A stretch of 36,958 nucleotides of DNA, from NCBI GenBank assembly GCA_949290445.1, contig CASERW010000008.1, forward strand, positions 1 to 36,958. Reading direction: 5' to 3'. Shown here in pieces: positions 1-8,225 of this stretch. Both the position numbers and the translations under genes were made by a program. This stretch comes from Aeriscardovia aeriphila (lineage in GTDB: Bacteria > Actinomycetota > Actinomycetes > Actinomycetales > Bifidobacteriaceae). Positions within the stretch are counted from its first letter, which is position 1; every line of letters starts with the position of its first letter. Under the pieces are notes generated by a model. That model saw nothing but the letters and a program-made list of their open reading frames with translations. It was not told the origin of the DNA and ran no database searches.

Positions 1-326
1 CTCTGGTTATTAGTGAGATCCAGAACTTCAATTGCTCGTCCCATATTCGGGTGGAGACGAATGAAACCATCCTTAGCAAGTTGATCGAGCTGATGCTTCA
101 CCGATGATGTTGACTTCAGCCCTGCATCACTGGCGATCTCCCGAATAGAGGGTGGGAAACCATTGCGCTGCATGCGCGTGGTGATCGACTTATAAATCTG
201 CTGTTGGCGAGCAGTCAAGTCGCTGAGTTGCTTGCGGCGAGTAGAACCTGCACCCGTGGTAGCAGAAGTTGGTGTCTGCTTCTGACGGTTGCTTGTCGTA
301 TTTGTATTCCTCTGTGGTGTATTCAT
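1..326 (-). CDS. lexA: LexA SOS repressor, N-terminal part (cut by the window edge)
   Basis: LexA represses DNA-damage genes and is inactivated by RecA-stimulated self-cleavage. Only about 108 N-terminal residues are present. After a low-complexity Asn/Thr/Gln-rich leader of about 30 residues comes the LexA winged-helix signature: LTARQQQIYKSI, then GFPPSIREIGDAAGL and STSSVKHQLDQLAKDGFIR. The protease domain (Ser/Lys dyad) lies beyond the window. The ATG at 326 is preceded on the minus strand by AAGGAGGCGAG, an excellent ribosome binding site, which fixes the start. The gene diverges from the LysM gene, and candidate SOS boxes lie between them, so autoregulation is expected. The assignment is secure although the gene is partial. 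Confidence 0.95.
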   Translation of the reverse strand, partial: MNTPQRNTNTTSNRQKQTPTSATTGAGSTRRKQLSDLTARQQQIYKSITTRMQRNGFPPSIREIASDAGLKSTSSVKHQLDQLAKDGFIRLHPNMGRAIEVLDLTNNQ

Positions 327-369
327 ACTCGCCTCCTTACCGATATGATATCGCACAAGTGTTCGTAAA

Positions 370-445
370 TCAAACAGATGTTCGACTTGACAAAAATCAA
401 AACGCGAGGAAAATAGAACATACGTTCGAAAGAACAAATGTTCGA
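370..445. promoter_or_regulatory. Three candidate LexA (SOS) boxes between lexA and the LysM gene
   Basis: The actinobacterial and Gram-positive LexA box has a GAAC-N4-GTTC core. Two exact cores are present: 416-427 (GAACATACGTTC) and 432-443 (GAACAAATGTTC). Their centres are 16 bp apart. A third site with one mismatch lies at 372-383 (AAACAGATGTTC). The third fits control of lexA, and the paired sites fit control of the LysM gene. The second box covers an in-frame ATG at 438, which argues against that ATG being the true start of the LysM gene. Confidence 0.88.
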
Positions 446-488
446 ACGTAAGTGTACAAGCAAGCTGTGCGCTAGTAAGGAGCAAATG

Positions 489-824
489 ATGGATCGAGTT
501 CAGAACATCGCAGATGAAAACGATTTCCGTCATCATCTGCAGGGCAGTTATTGGGCAGTTTTTGCCGCTGTTTTTCTCGTCAGTGTGCTGGCTTTCGTCA
601 CTCCTTCAGTACAAGCCAGCCAGCCCGACTTTGTCGCTCAACTGCAACAAGAACCTACGGTGACGATTACTGTTCAGCAAGGGGATACTCTCAGCAGCAT
701 TGCGCAACACTACATGCAGTCCATCCCGTCAATCACCGAGCGTACACAGCGCATTATGCTGCTCAACAACATGCACAACAGCACATTGATTGCAGGCCAA
801 ACACTCAGAATTCCTCAAGAATAA
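489..824 (+). CDS. Membrane-anchored LysM protein, probable SOS-induced division inhibitor (YneA-like)
   Basis: The protein has about 111 residues: a short cytoplasmic tail, one hydrophobic segment (about residues 21-42) and one C-terminal LysM domain (about 57-109, with QQGDTLSSIAQHY and LIAGQTLRIP). LysM binds peptidoglycan. A small TM-LysM protein divergent from lexA matches the known layout of YneA in Bacillus and equivalent suppressors in actinobacteria, which block division during DNA damage. AAGGAG at 477-482 sits 6 nt before the ATG at 489; the adjacent ATG at 486 is possible. The ATG at 438 lies inside an SOS box and has no ribosome binding site. The family is clear; the division-inhibitor role is inferred from context. 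Confidence 0.8.
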   Translation: MDRVQNIADENDFRHHLQGSYWAVFAAVFLVSVLAFVTPSVQASQPDFVAQLQQEPTVTITVQQGDTLSSIAQHYMQSIPSITERTQRIMLLNNMHNSTLIAGQTLRIPQE

Positions 825-836
825 TGAATTCCTATA

Positions 837-888
837 TCACTAGGAGGCTGGAATATTGAGAATTCGTGTCAATTTTCTCTCCTAGTGA
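837..888. repeat. Inverted repeat in the nrdR leader
   Basis: TCACTAGGAG (837-846) and CTCCTAGTGA (879-888) are perfect 10-bp inverted repeats separated by 32 bp. They lie between the LysM gene and nrdR. The left arm overlaps a strong Shine-Dalgarno-like TAGGAGG (841-847) that has no start codon at a suitable distance. It could fold in RNA as a terminator or attenuator, or bind a dimeric protein. It does not resemble the NrdR box consensus. Confidence 0.5.
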
Positions 889-934
889 AGTGTCAAGGGG
901 ACTGACTGTGCCGATGTCGTGTACTCTCGAATAT

Positions 935-1504
935 ATGCATTGCCCATTTTGTCATAATGCGGACACTAAGGTCCTCGATTCTCGTGCCGACGAAGACGGA
1001 GTTGCCATTCGTCGCCGTCGCGAGTGCATGAAATGCCATCGTCGTTTCACTACCATGGAATCATGCGAACTCACCGTAGTGAAACGTGATGGACACACCG
1101 AACGCTTCGATCGCAACAAGGTGATTGTGGGAGTTGGCAAAGCTTGCCAATCTCGTCCTATCACCCAAGACCAACTCAAAGAGCTCGGTCGTAAGGTTGA
1201 AGAAGAGCTGCGTGCCAGCGGACAAGCGCAAATCCCGAGTGCTGAAGTCGGAAAGGCAATCCTCAAGCCTTTGCGTGACCTCGACCTCGTTGCCTACATG
1301 CGCTTTGCTTCCGTGTACCGTGACTTTAAAGACCTCTCCGACTTCGAAGCAGCAATCGAAGAGCTGCGTCAGTACGAGAAGGATAAGAACACGACGCTAA
1401 CTGCTGGCGCTGACACTGCGACAGCAGATGCATCCGACCCTGCAGCAGCAGGTAAAGAACCAGGAAAAGAGCCAGGAAAAGAACCAGGAAAAGAAGCAGC
1501 GTAG
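935..1504 (+). CDS. nrdR: Transcriptional repressor NrdR
   Basis: NrdR senses ATP/dATP and represses ribonucleotide reductase genes. The N-terminal zinc ribbon starts at the methionine of MHCPFC and continues with RRRRECMKCHRRFTTME. An ATP-cone domain follows (VVKRDGHTERFDRNKV to YMRFASVYRDF). Compared with the usual length of about 150 residues, it has a C-terminal tail of about 40 residues rich in Ala, Thr, Gly, Lys, Glu and Pro, ending in a GKEP repeat. The start is uncertain: the family normally begins at MHCPFC (ATG 935), but no ribosome binding site precedes it. AAGGGGA (895-901) would serve a GTG at 908 or an ATG at 914, adding 7-9 residues. Family identity is secure. Confidence 0.93.
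   Translation: MHCPFCHNADTKVLDSRADEDGVAIRRRRECMKCHRRFTTMESCELTVVKRDGHTERFDRNKVIVGVGKACQSRPITQDQLKELGRKVEEELRASGQAQIPSAEVGKAILKPLRDLDLVAYMRFASVYRDFKDLSDFEAAIEELRQYEKDKNTTLTAGADTATADASDPAAAGKEPGKEPGKEPGKEAA
1451..1498 (+). repeat. Four 12-bp tandem units encoding GKEP repeats at the nrdR 3' end
   Basis: Four consecutive 12-bp units (GGWAAAGARSCA) run from 1451 to 1498 and encode GKEP-GKEP-GKEP-GKEA at the extreme C terminus of NrdR. Such tracts change length by replication slippage. They lie outside the two functional domains. Confidence 0.9.
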
Positions 1505-1532
1505 CTTCTCAGCCTGAATGTCGCACATACTA

Positions 1533-1561
1533 AGAAGGGCTTCCCTCTAGGAAGCCCTTCT
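1533..1561. terminator. Bidirectional terminator between nrdR and the helicase gene
   Basis: AGAAGGGCTTCC (1533-1544) and GGAAGCCCTTCT (1550-1561) form a perfect 12-bp stem with a 5-nt loop. It lies between two convergent genes (nrdR ends at 1504, the helicase gene at 1596), so it probably ends both transcripts. No long T run follows on the plus strand. Confidence 0.85.
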
Positions 1562-1595
1562 GTCGTATTGAAGTTATTTGAATGCTCAGCGCATC

Positions 1596-3878
1596 TCAGA
1601 GGTTCACCTGCTCAGCATCCGAGCGAGTACGAACAATCACCAACTGTTGAGTAGGACGAGTCATCGCCACATACAAATCAGCAGCAGCCGACAAGCGCGA
1701 CGCACCGTTCTCCTCAATCAAGCCAGGCTCGATCACCACAACAGCGTCATACTCCAAACCCTTAGAACCATGAGGATCAATCAGATCAATCTGATCATCC
1801 CAATCATCCTGGTTACGCAGACGCTGCTCCTCCTGCTCACCCAACTGCTCACGAATCGCCTTCCACAACGGTTGACGCAACAAAGTGAGAATCGAAGTGT
1901 CAGCAATCACCGCAACACGGCCGGTACCATCGTCAGAAACATAACGCTTCACCATCTCGATAATCTGCGTCAAAGCAGAAGGCACCAAGTCATTCGAATT
2001 CTCCACCGTCACACGGCGAACCGAATCAGGAATCTGACGCACCGAATGCACCGTCGAAATATACAAACCACGAGAACGGGCATACTCATCAGCCAAAGTC
2101 GCCACTTCCTGAGGGTTACGATAATCGATAGTCAACTCGCACAAATTCCACCGATCCTCACCAAACAGCGGGTTCATCGTATCCTGCCAATGGCGAGTAC
2201 CACCCAAAGCAGAAGTCTGAGCCACATCACCCACAATGGTGAAAGAACGAGACGGGCAACGACGAAGCAACATACGCCAATCCATGGCACTCAACTCTTG
2301 AGCCTCATCGACCACAATATGGCCGAAAGTCCACTCACGGTCACGAGCAGCATGAGAAATCAACGACTCACCATCTGCAGTCCCATTCATCTGAGCAGCA
2401 AGGTCGGCAGCATTCACCAAACCCGACTTCGCCAAGCCCATCGACTCCAAAGTCTCCTGAGCATAACGCTCCTCAGCGCTCGGGCCCTTCTTCTGGTTGA
2501 GCGCAGCAGCCTTATTCGGGTCAGGGCCAATCAGCTCCATCGCTTCATCCAATAGAGGAATATCAGAAACAGTCCAACCGCTGCCCTTCTCACGGTAAAG
2601 CAAACGCAACTGCTCATCAGAAAGCCACGGAGCAGCACGCTTCAAACGCTGAGGACGCGCCCACAAAGTCTCCAACAACCACTGAGCAGTAAGAGGAAGC
2701 CATGCCAAATTCAGCGTGCGCTGCACCGCCTGATCCATTCGCAAAGATTCACGAACCTGATCCAACTCGGTAGCACTCGGCTGATACTCCACAGCACGCT
2801 GATAACGAGCAACAAGAAGCTCCATCATGCGCTCAATAAAAGTCACACGAGCCTTATTGTGCGGAGCGTGAGAATGACGAGCTGCATTCTGCGCCGAAAT
2901 AATATCCTCAGCAGTCACAGCAATGCGCGTACCGCGCACCGAGATGGTCGGCAGCTGAGAAGGAACGCGTACGCATGCCTTCACCGCATTGTCAATCATG
3001 CGGGCCATGCGAGCATCACCCTTGAGCTGAGCAACATGAGGCTCTTCCTCAGCGCTGACTGTTACCCCAGGCAGAAGAGTGGCCATCGTGCGAGAAAGCA
3101 CACCAGTTTCGCCCAAAGACGGCAGAACTTGACCAATATAATGCAGGAAGTTTGATGATGGACCAACAATAAGCACGCCAGAATGCGCCAGACGCTCGCG
3201 ATGAGTGTAAAGAAGGTAGGCGGCGCGATGCAGGGCAACAGCAGTCTTACCCGTACCAGGGCCACCTTGCACCACCACCACTTGGTTGAGAGGCTGACGA
3301 ATAATGCGATCCTGCTCAGCCTGAATAGTGGCCACGATATCCGTCATGAAACCAGTACGGCGGCTGGCCAGGGAAGTGAGAAGAGCGCCTTCACCTGTCA
3401 GCGTGCCCTCACGAGAAGCCTGAGTTGCACGCTCGGAATGCACGTTGAGAACCTCATCTTCAATGCCTACCACATCGCGGAACTTCAATGCGATATGGCG
3501 ACGCTGGATAATTCCCATACGCTCCTGAGCGGTTGCCTCATAGAAGGGGCGAGCAGCTTCAGCGCGCCAATCGGTCAGCATCGGTTCGTGCTCTTCGGTG
3601 GAAATACCAATACGCCCGATATAGCGTGAATCACCCTCGTCAGTGTCGAGCTTGCCAAAAACGAGGCGGTCCTGCACCGCACGAAGCTGAGTGAGGCGAT
3701 CCTCATACATGGCGTTGAAAGAGTCACGCTCGGCCATATGAGTAGGTGAGCCCTTGCCACCTTGAGCGCGAACACCATGAAGACGACTTTTTGTCTGCGC
3801 AGCCAGATCGTCAAGCCTGTTGTAGATAGCATCAACGTGAGCTTGTTCTTCTTCGATCTGCGAAGCGTAATCGCTCAT
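1596..3878 (-). CDS. HelD-like superfamily 1 ATPase/helicase
   Basis: A UvrD/Rep-type protein of 760 residues. The Walker A motif is at about 205-212 (GGPGTGKT) and motif II at about 522-528 (VVDEAQE), followed by GDVAQT (motif III region). C-terminal helicase motifs are GSKGLEYDAVVVIEP and LYVAMTRPTQQLVIV. The N-terminal 100 residues are predicted to be helical and charged (SQIEEEQAHVDAIYNRLDDL), as in HelD proteins, which use this arm to enter RNA polymerase and recycle stalled complexes. The start is preceded on the minus strand by AAGGGAGGATGC. HelD is the best match; other SF1 helicases of similar size (often called helicase IV-like) are the alternative. It diverges from the dcw cluster. 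Confidence 0.85.
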   Translation of the reverse strand: MSDYASQIEEEQAHVDAIYNRLDDLAAQTKSRLHGVRAQGGKGSPTHMAERDSFNAMYEDRLTQLRAVQDRLVFGKLDTDEGDSRYIGRIGISTEEHEPMLTDWRAEAARPFYEATAQERMGIIQRRHIALKFRDVVGIEDEVLNVHSERATQASREGTLTGEGALLTSLASRRTGFMTDIVATIQAEQDRIIRQPLNQVVVVQGGPGTGKTAVALHRAAYLLYTHRERLAHSGVLIVGPSSNFLHYIGQVLPSLGETGVLSRTMATLLPGVTVSAEEEPHVAQLKGDARMARMIDNAVKACVRVPSQLPTISVRGTRIAVTAEDIISAQNAARHSHAPHNKARVTFIERMMELLVARYQRAVEYQPSATELDQVRESLRMDQAVQRTLNLAWLPLTAQWLLETLWARPQRLKRAAPWLSDEQLRLLYREKGSGWTVSDIPLLDEAMELIGPDPNKAAALNQKKGPSAEERYAQETLESMGLAKSGLVNAADLAAQMNGTADGESLISHAARDREWTFGHIVVDEAQELSAMDWRMLLRRCPSRSFTIVGDVAQTSALGGTRHWQDTMNPLFGEDRWNLCELTIDYRNPQEVATLADEYARSRGLYISTVHSVRQIPDSVRRVTVENSNDLVPSALTQIIEMVKRYVSDDGTGRVAVIADTSILTLLRQPLWKAIREQLGEQEEQRLRNQDDWDDQIDLIDPHGSKGLEYDAVVVIEPGLIEENGASRLSAAADLYVAMTRPTQQLVIVRTRSDAEQVNL

Positions 3879-4228
3879 GCATCCTCCCTTAAAGCTCGCC
3901 TGCGCACGCGAGGTGCCAACGAGTTGTGGTCGTATTTCAAAGCATCTTATTTTAGCTCATCGTGCTGGAAATGGGTTGAGCTGTGGGCATGTTGTGAGTG
4001 TCACAACCCACACAGCGGGGGGAGTACTGCCCGATTCGCCACTGAGCCTCCACCAAGGCTTCCATCAAGGCCTCCACCGAGCAGTCACCATTCCCCACTT
4101 CATCACCACCGCAGCACGGGATTCGTAAACACAAGAAATTGCAAGCTATCGAGGCGCAGGTCAAGCGTTACCTGCTCGTTAATTGAGCCGAAAAGACCCG
4201 CGATTTTTCAGGCCTAAGGGGTGAAAAA
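3879..4228. other. Intergenic region between the divergent helicase gene and mraZ
   Basis: About 350 bp with no credible gene; the open frames here are short and lack ribosome binding sites. It must hold the promoters for the helicase gene (minus strand) and mraZ (plus strand), but I find no convincing -35/-10 pair. Sequence from about 4040 to 4110 is CCWCC-rich. The mraZ operator follows immediately at 4229. Confidence 0.6.
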
Positions 4229-4253
4229 TGGGGGAGAGTGGGGTAAAGTGGTG
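4229..4253 (+). promoter_or_regulatory. MraZ operator: three TGGKG boxes at 10-bp spacing
   Basis: TGGGG (4229-4233), TGGGG (4239-4243) and TGGTG (4249-4253) are separated by exactly 5 bp each, giving one box per helical turn. MraZ is known in E. coli and other bacteria to bind tandem TGGGN repeats with 5-bp spacers upstream of its own gene. The array ends 26 bp before the mraZ ATG, so it probably overlaps the promoter start site or leader and autoregulates the cluster. Confidence 0.85.
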
Positions 4254-4279
4254 GAAGCAGCTGAGGAGAGGGGGAAAAT

Positions 4280-4834
4280 ATGGCTGAGCCAATCACGCCA
4301 CAACCCTCTTCGTCGTACCCGCAGTCCGCTCAACAAGGCCTGCAACAGCCAGCACAGCAAGCTTCGGCCACCGAGCAAGCGCCAGCTCCACTTCCGGCAC
4401 TTTTGCTCGGCACTTTTACTCCCAAGATGGATGCCAAAGGCCGCGTCGCTCTCCCCGCACGCTTCCGCCAAATTCTCAATGGCACCTTCGTTCTCTCCCG
4501 TGGCCAAGAACGCTGCATTTACTTGCTTCCTGCTGACGAGTTCCGCCGCATGGCGCTGAAAATCCAACAAGCGCCCCTCGGCAACAAAGCTGCTCGCGAT
4601 TACCTGCGCGTCTTCCTCTCCGGCGCCGTCGAAGAGACCACCGACAACCAGGGCCGCGTCGTCATCCCTCCGATGCTGCGCACCTACGCCAAGCTCGACA
4701 AGCAAGTGGCGGTCATTGGTGTGGGCACGCGCGCAGAAATTTGGGATTTGCAAACCTGGAACGAGTACTTGGCTGGCCAAGAGGAGGGTTACTCCGAGCT
4801 GGCAGATGATGTTTTGACGCAGGTGAGTTGGTAA
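4280..4834 (+). CDS. mraZ: Transcriptional regulator MraZ
   Basis: MraZ is a ring-forming AbrB-fold DNA-binding protein that controls the division cluster. Two SpoVT/AbrB-like repeats are visible: LGTFTPKMDAKGRVALPARFR (from about residue 43) and a second with DNQGRVVIPPMLRTYAKL. At 184 residues it is longer than the usual ~145 because of an N-terminal extension of about 40 residues rich in Gln, Ala, Pro and Ser. The ATG at 4280 follows a purine-rich ribosome binding site (GAGGAGAGGGGG). The stop codon overlaps the rsmH start (TAATG), so the two are translationally coupled. Confidence 0.95.
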   Translation: MAEPITPQPSSSYPQSAQQGLQQPAQQASATEQAPAPLPALLLGTFTPKMDAKGRVALPARFRQILNGTFVLSRGQERCIYLLPADEFRRMALKIQQAPLGNKAARDYLRVFLSGAVEETTDNQGRVVIPPMLRTYAKLDKQVAVIGVGTRAEIWDLQTWNEYLAGQEEGYSELADDVLTQVSW

Positions 4835-6072
4835 TGGCAGTGAAAAAGAGCATGGCAGCGATTCGCGCCCAACAAACCCTCGCCCCTGCAGCACTCGAGC
4901 ATGCGCAACAAGCAGAAAAGGTCGCTGACAGCATTCACGCTCCCGTCCTGCTCAACGAATGCATCGACTTGCTCACCCCTCACATGGGCCCTGGCAAGGT
5001 TATCGTCGATTGCACACTCGGCTTGGCAGGTCACGCAGAAGCCTTCTTGAGGGCGAACCCAGATTTTCACCTCGTAGGAATCGACCGCGATGAAGAAGCA
5101 TTGCGCCTCGCTGCCCGTCGCCTCGAGCCTTTCGCGGGTCGCTTCACCCTCGTGCACAATTCGTTCATGCACTTTGAAGAAGTGCTCGACGAATTAGGAA
5201 TCGACAAGGTGGATGCCGCATTCCTCGACCTTGGCCTGTCCAGCTTGCAAATTGACGAGCGTGACCGCGGCTTCACTTATTCGGCAGACGCACCGCTGGA
5301 TATGCGCATGGATGTGGAGCAAAAGCTCACCGCAGCCGACATAGTGGCCAACTACAGTGTCGACCAGCTCGCACAAATCTTCACTACTTACGGCCAGGAA
5401 AAGTTCGCCTACCGCATCGCCCGAGCAATCGTCGAGCAGCGCGAGAGCGAGCCTATTGAGCGCACATCGCAATTGGTCGAATTGGTGGATCACGTCGTAC
5501 CTCGTCGCAACCGACCTGCGGGAAATCCGGCCAAGCGCGTATTCCAAGCCTTGCGTATCGAAGTAAACGGCGAGCTGAAGCAGCTGGCGTCCACCCTTCC
5601 TCAGATCGCTCGCCGACTGAACATCGGCGGAGCAATCGTCGTGGAAAGCTACCACTCCTTGGAGGACCGCATTACCAAGTCCTTCTTCCGCATGGGCCAG
5701 AGCATCGATGCGCCAGCTGGCTTGCCGATCGTGCCTGAGGAGTATCAGCCGTATTTCACTGATCTCACCCATGGTGCACAGCTGGCCGATGAGCGCGAGA
5801 TTACCACTAATCCGCGTTCCGCCTCGGTTCGACTGCGCGCCACTGAGCTTATTCGCGAAATCCCCGAGCATGCGCATACCGATTTCGAGCAGTGGTTGGA
5901 AGGAAAAGGTCTAGGCCTCAAGTCCACAGCACCTCGCAAGTCATCGGTACTAAATTCGTCAGCCCGAAAGTCAGTAAGTCGTGCATCTGGTGGCCAGCAC
6001 AGGAACACCACAGGTCACAGACGAGAAAACACATCAGCACAAAAAACGAACAAGCAAAGGAGGAGAAGATGA
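4834..6072 (+). CDS. rsmH: 16S rRNA (cytosine-1402-N4)-methyltransferase RsmH
   Basis: RsmH methylates N4 of C1402 in 16S rRNA using S-adenosylmethionine. Key motifs: HAPVLLNECIDLL near the N terminus, SAM-binding DCTLGLAGHAEAFL (about residue 59), and DLGLSSLQID (about 131), then RGFTYSADAPLDMRMD and NPAKRVFQALRIEVN. The ATG overlaps the mraZ stop by one base. An N-terminal extension of about 30 residues and a basic C-terminal tail of about 60 residues (Ser, Arg and Lys rich) exceed the family core. The 3' end overlaps the next start (ATGA). Confidence 0.96.
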   Translation: MAVKKSMAAIRAQQTLAPAALEHAQQAEKVADSIHAPVLLNECIDLLTPHMGPGKVIVDCTLGLAGHAEAFLRANPDFHLVGIDRDEEALRLAARRLEPFAGRFTLVHNSFMHFEEVLDELGIDKVDAAFLDLGLSSLQIDERDRGFTYSADAPLDMRMDVEQKLTAADIVANYSVDQLAQIFTTYGQEKFAYRIARAIVEQRESEPIERTSQLVELVDHVVPRRNRPAGNPAKRVFQALRIEVNGELKQLASTLPQIARRLNIGGAIVVESYHSLEDRITKSFFRMGQSIDAPAGLPIVPEEYQPYFTDLTHGAQLADEREITTNPRSASVRLRATELIREIPEHAHTDFEQWLEGKGLGLKSTAPRKSSVLNSSARKSVSRASGGQHRNTTGHRRENTSAQKTNKQRRRR

Positions 6073-6398
6073 GCAAGCGCCCGGTTGAAGCACAGACCGC
6101 CCTCGCACAGAAGGGCCATCCTCTCATCCTGCTCATCTCCTGCATCCTTCTTGCCTTTGTACTGATCACCGCCAACCTCACCATGCGCACACAAATGGTG
6201 CAGGATTCCTTCGAAATTAGCTCGTTAAACAACAAGATTGGCACTCTGACTCAAGACGTTCAGGAAAGGCAAACCAGGCTTGACCAGCTCAACGCCCAGC
6301 TGCCCGACCGCGCGCAGAAGCTCGGAATGAAGCCAGCAGACACATCCACAACTATCGATCTCAACAGCAAGCCGACCTTTGGCACGGAGGCGCAGTGA
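6069..6398 (+). CDS. ftsL: FtsL-like bitopic division protein
   Basis: A 109-residue protein with a short basic cytoplasmic tail, one membrane segment (about residues 17-36, PLILLISCILLAFVLITA) and an extracytoplasmic heptad-rich stretch (about 50-78, LNNKIGTLTQDVQERQTRL), typical of FtsL/DivIC proteins that bridge FtsQ and FtsW/FtsI. Sequence conservation in this family is poor, so the call rests on topology, size and position between rsmH and ftsI. Its ATG overlaps the rsmH stop (ATGA) and is preceded by AGGAGGAGAAG. The last base of the stop starts the ftsI ATG. Confidence 0.83.
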   Translation: MSKRPVEAQTALAQKGHPLILLISCILLAFVLITANLTMRTQMVQDSFEISSLNNKIGTLTQDVQERQTRLDQLNAQLPDRAQKLGMKPADTSTTIDLNSKPTFGTEAQ

Positions 6399-8200
6399 TG
6401 AGAAACGCACAGAATAACAACAAGCAAGGCTACAACTTCGCACGCAGGGTGAGGTGGACTGCTGTCATCGTCGCCGCAGTGTTCGGCATGTGCGTCGCGC
6501 AGCTTGTTAATCTTCAGCTATTCTCTAACGGCGGCTACGCGCAAGCTGCAACGAGCCAGCGCACTATTTCCAAGGTGTTGCCAGCCCAGCGAGGGACCAT
6601 CGTCGATGCGAACGGCAAGATTCTCGCCCAATCCGTACAGCGATATACGGTATTCGCCGACCAGGTTGCTATCGCCTCCTTCAAGCCAGTCAAGTGCACC
6701 GGCAACAACGAGGGTGTGTGCCATCAGATCAACGGCAAGCCAGTGCCAGGAAAGGGCGCGCAAGCTGTCGCCGAGATGCTCGCGCCCGTGCTCGGCATGG
6801 ATGAGAAGAGCCTTGAAGGCGAACTCAAAGGCACGAACCGCTACCAAGTGCTCAAGAAGAATGTGGTGCCACGCATTAAGCGCAACATTGATAATCTGAA
6901 CATTTCCTCTGTCATTGGTACGGAACTGACCACCACGCGCTCGTACCCGTACGGCACGCTATTGGGCTCGGTTATCGGCTCGGTCAACGACGCTGACGAA
7001 GGTGTGTCCGGCGTGGAAAGCATGGAAAACTCGCTGCTTTCCGGCACGAACGGCGCTCAAACCTACCAGCGCGGCGGCTCGGGAGAGATGATTCCGGGTA
7101 CGCAGACGGTCGCCCGCCCGGCCATCAACGGCGGCAAGGTCAAGCTCACCATCGACGCGGATACGCAATGGTACGTCGAAAAGGCGTTGCGCGATGGTCA
7201 AAAGCAGTGGAATGCCAAGTGGGGTATCGCCGTCGTCCAGGAAGTTAAGACCGGCAAGCTCGTTGCCGTCGCCGACACGGATGTTGTCGACCCGAGCGAC
7301 CATAAGGCCGCGCTGCAAACTTCTCGCGTGATGACCTCCACCTTCGAGCCGGGCTCTACCGGAAAGGTGCTCACCGTGGCAGGCCTGCTGGAAAACAACA
7401 AGATCCAGCCAGACCAGCACTTCGTCGTGCCGAACGCTATCGATATCAACGGCCAGCAGTACCACGATGCGACGCAGCACAGCACTCGCCAGCTCACCAT
7501 CGCCGGCATTCTGCAAATTTCCTCGAACGTCGGCACTCTCGAGGCGAGCGCGAACACGAGTGCTCAGGAGCGTTACGAGTTCTTGAGGAAGATGGGTATC
7601 GGAACCTACTCCGGTATCGGCTTCCCGGGTGAGTCTTCTGGCCTGTTGTCTAACTGGAAGCAGTGGGATGGCCGCCAGGAGAACACGGTGGTGTTCGGCC
7701 AGGGCTACGCGACCACCGCATTGCAGATGGTTAACGCTTATTCCACTATCGCCAATGGTGGTGTGCGCATGCAGCAGAGCTTGGTGGAATCATCCACAAG
7801 CCCGCAGGGAACCACTGTGTCGAACATCAAGAAGAACGGCACGAGGGTGCTTTCTGAGAAGACGTCCTCGCAGTTGATGGACATGATGGAGAGCGTCACC
7901 GATGGCCTTGAGGCTACGAAGGTGAAGCTCGCCGGTTACCGCATCGCAGGTAAGTCCGGTACTGCAGAAGTCGCTGACCCTGAGACGCACAAGCTCAGCC
8001 ACATCATCGCCGACTGGATTGGTATCATCCCTGCTGAGAAGCCGCAGTACACCATCATGGTGATCTACATGGATCCGTCCTATGCTTCTGGTGGTTGGGT
8101 TGCCGGCCCAGTAATGTCGCAGATTGGCCAGTTCTTGATGCAGAAGAACCAGACGCCGAACTCTCCAGCTCGCACGTCGTCGATCCCCACGACATGGTGA
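6398..8200 (+). CDS. ftsI: Class B penicillin-binding protein (FtsI, septal transpeptidase)
   Basis: Crosslinks septal peptidoglycan together with FtsW. After a basic N terminus and a membrane anchor (about 24-44), a PBP dimerisation domain (PAQRGTIVDANGKILAQS) leads to the transpeptidase domain. The active-site S-x-x-K is S320-T-G-K, the SxN motif is S375-S-N, and the K-T/S-G motif is K519-S-G-T. All catalytic motifs are present. The 600-residue length fits actinobacterial FtsI. ATG 6398 overlaps the upstream stop (TGATG), and GGAGG lies 7 nt before it; the GTG at 6395 is an alternative. Confidence 0.96.
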   Translation: MRNAQNNNKQGYNFARRVRWTAVIVAAVFGMCVAQLVNLQLFSNGGYAQAATSQRTISKVLPAQRGTIVDANGKILAQSVQRYTVFADQVAIASFKPVKCTGNNEGVCHQINGKPVPGKGAQAVAEMLAPVLGMDEKSLEGELKGTNRYQVLKKNVVPRIKRNIDNLNISSVIGTELTTTRSYPYGTLLGSVIGSVNDADEGVSGVESMENSLLSGTNGAQTYQRGGSGEMIPGTQTVARPAINGGKVKLTIDADTQWYVEKALRDGQKQWNAKWGIAVVQEVKTGKLVAVADTDVVDPSDHKAALQTSRVMTSTFEPGSTGKVLTVAGLLENNKIQPDQHFVVPNAIDINGQQYHDATQHSTRQLTIAGILQISSNVGTLEASANTSAQERYEFLRKMGIGTYSGIGFPGESSGLLSNWKQWDGRQENTVVFGQGYATTALQMVNAYSTIANGGVRMQQSLVESSTSPQGTTVSNIKKNGTRVLSEKTSSQLMDMMESVTDGLEATKVKLAGYRIAGKSGTAEVADPETHKLSHIIADWIGIIPAEKPQYTIMVIYMDPSYASGGWVAGPVMSQIGQFLMQKNQTPNSPARTSSIPTTW

Positions 8201-8225
8201 AATAGACTGGGACGAAGGGAGAACA

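Noticed and set aside
438..485. Upstream ATG for the LysM gene
   Set aside because: It lies inside an SOS box with no ribosome binding site, while ATG 489 has AAGGAG at the right distance.
837..888. NrdR box in the nrdR leader
   Set aside because: The arms do not match the ACACWATATWGTGT-like consensus and there is no tandem 16-bp pair.
1578..2555. A 325-codon plus-strand open frame
   Set aside because: Lies antisense to the helicase gene, with biased composition (Arg/His/Leu/Thr) and no start signal.
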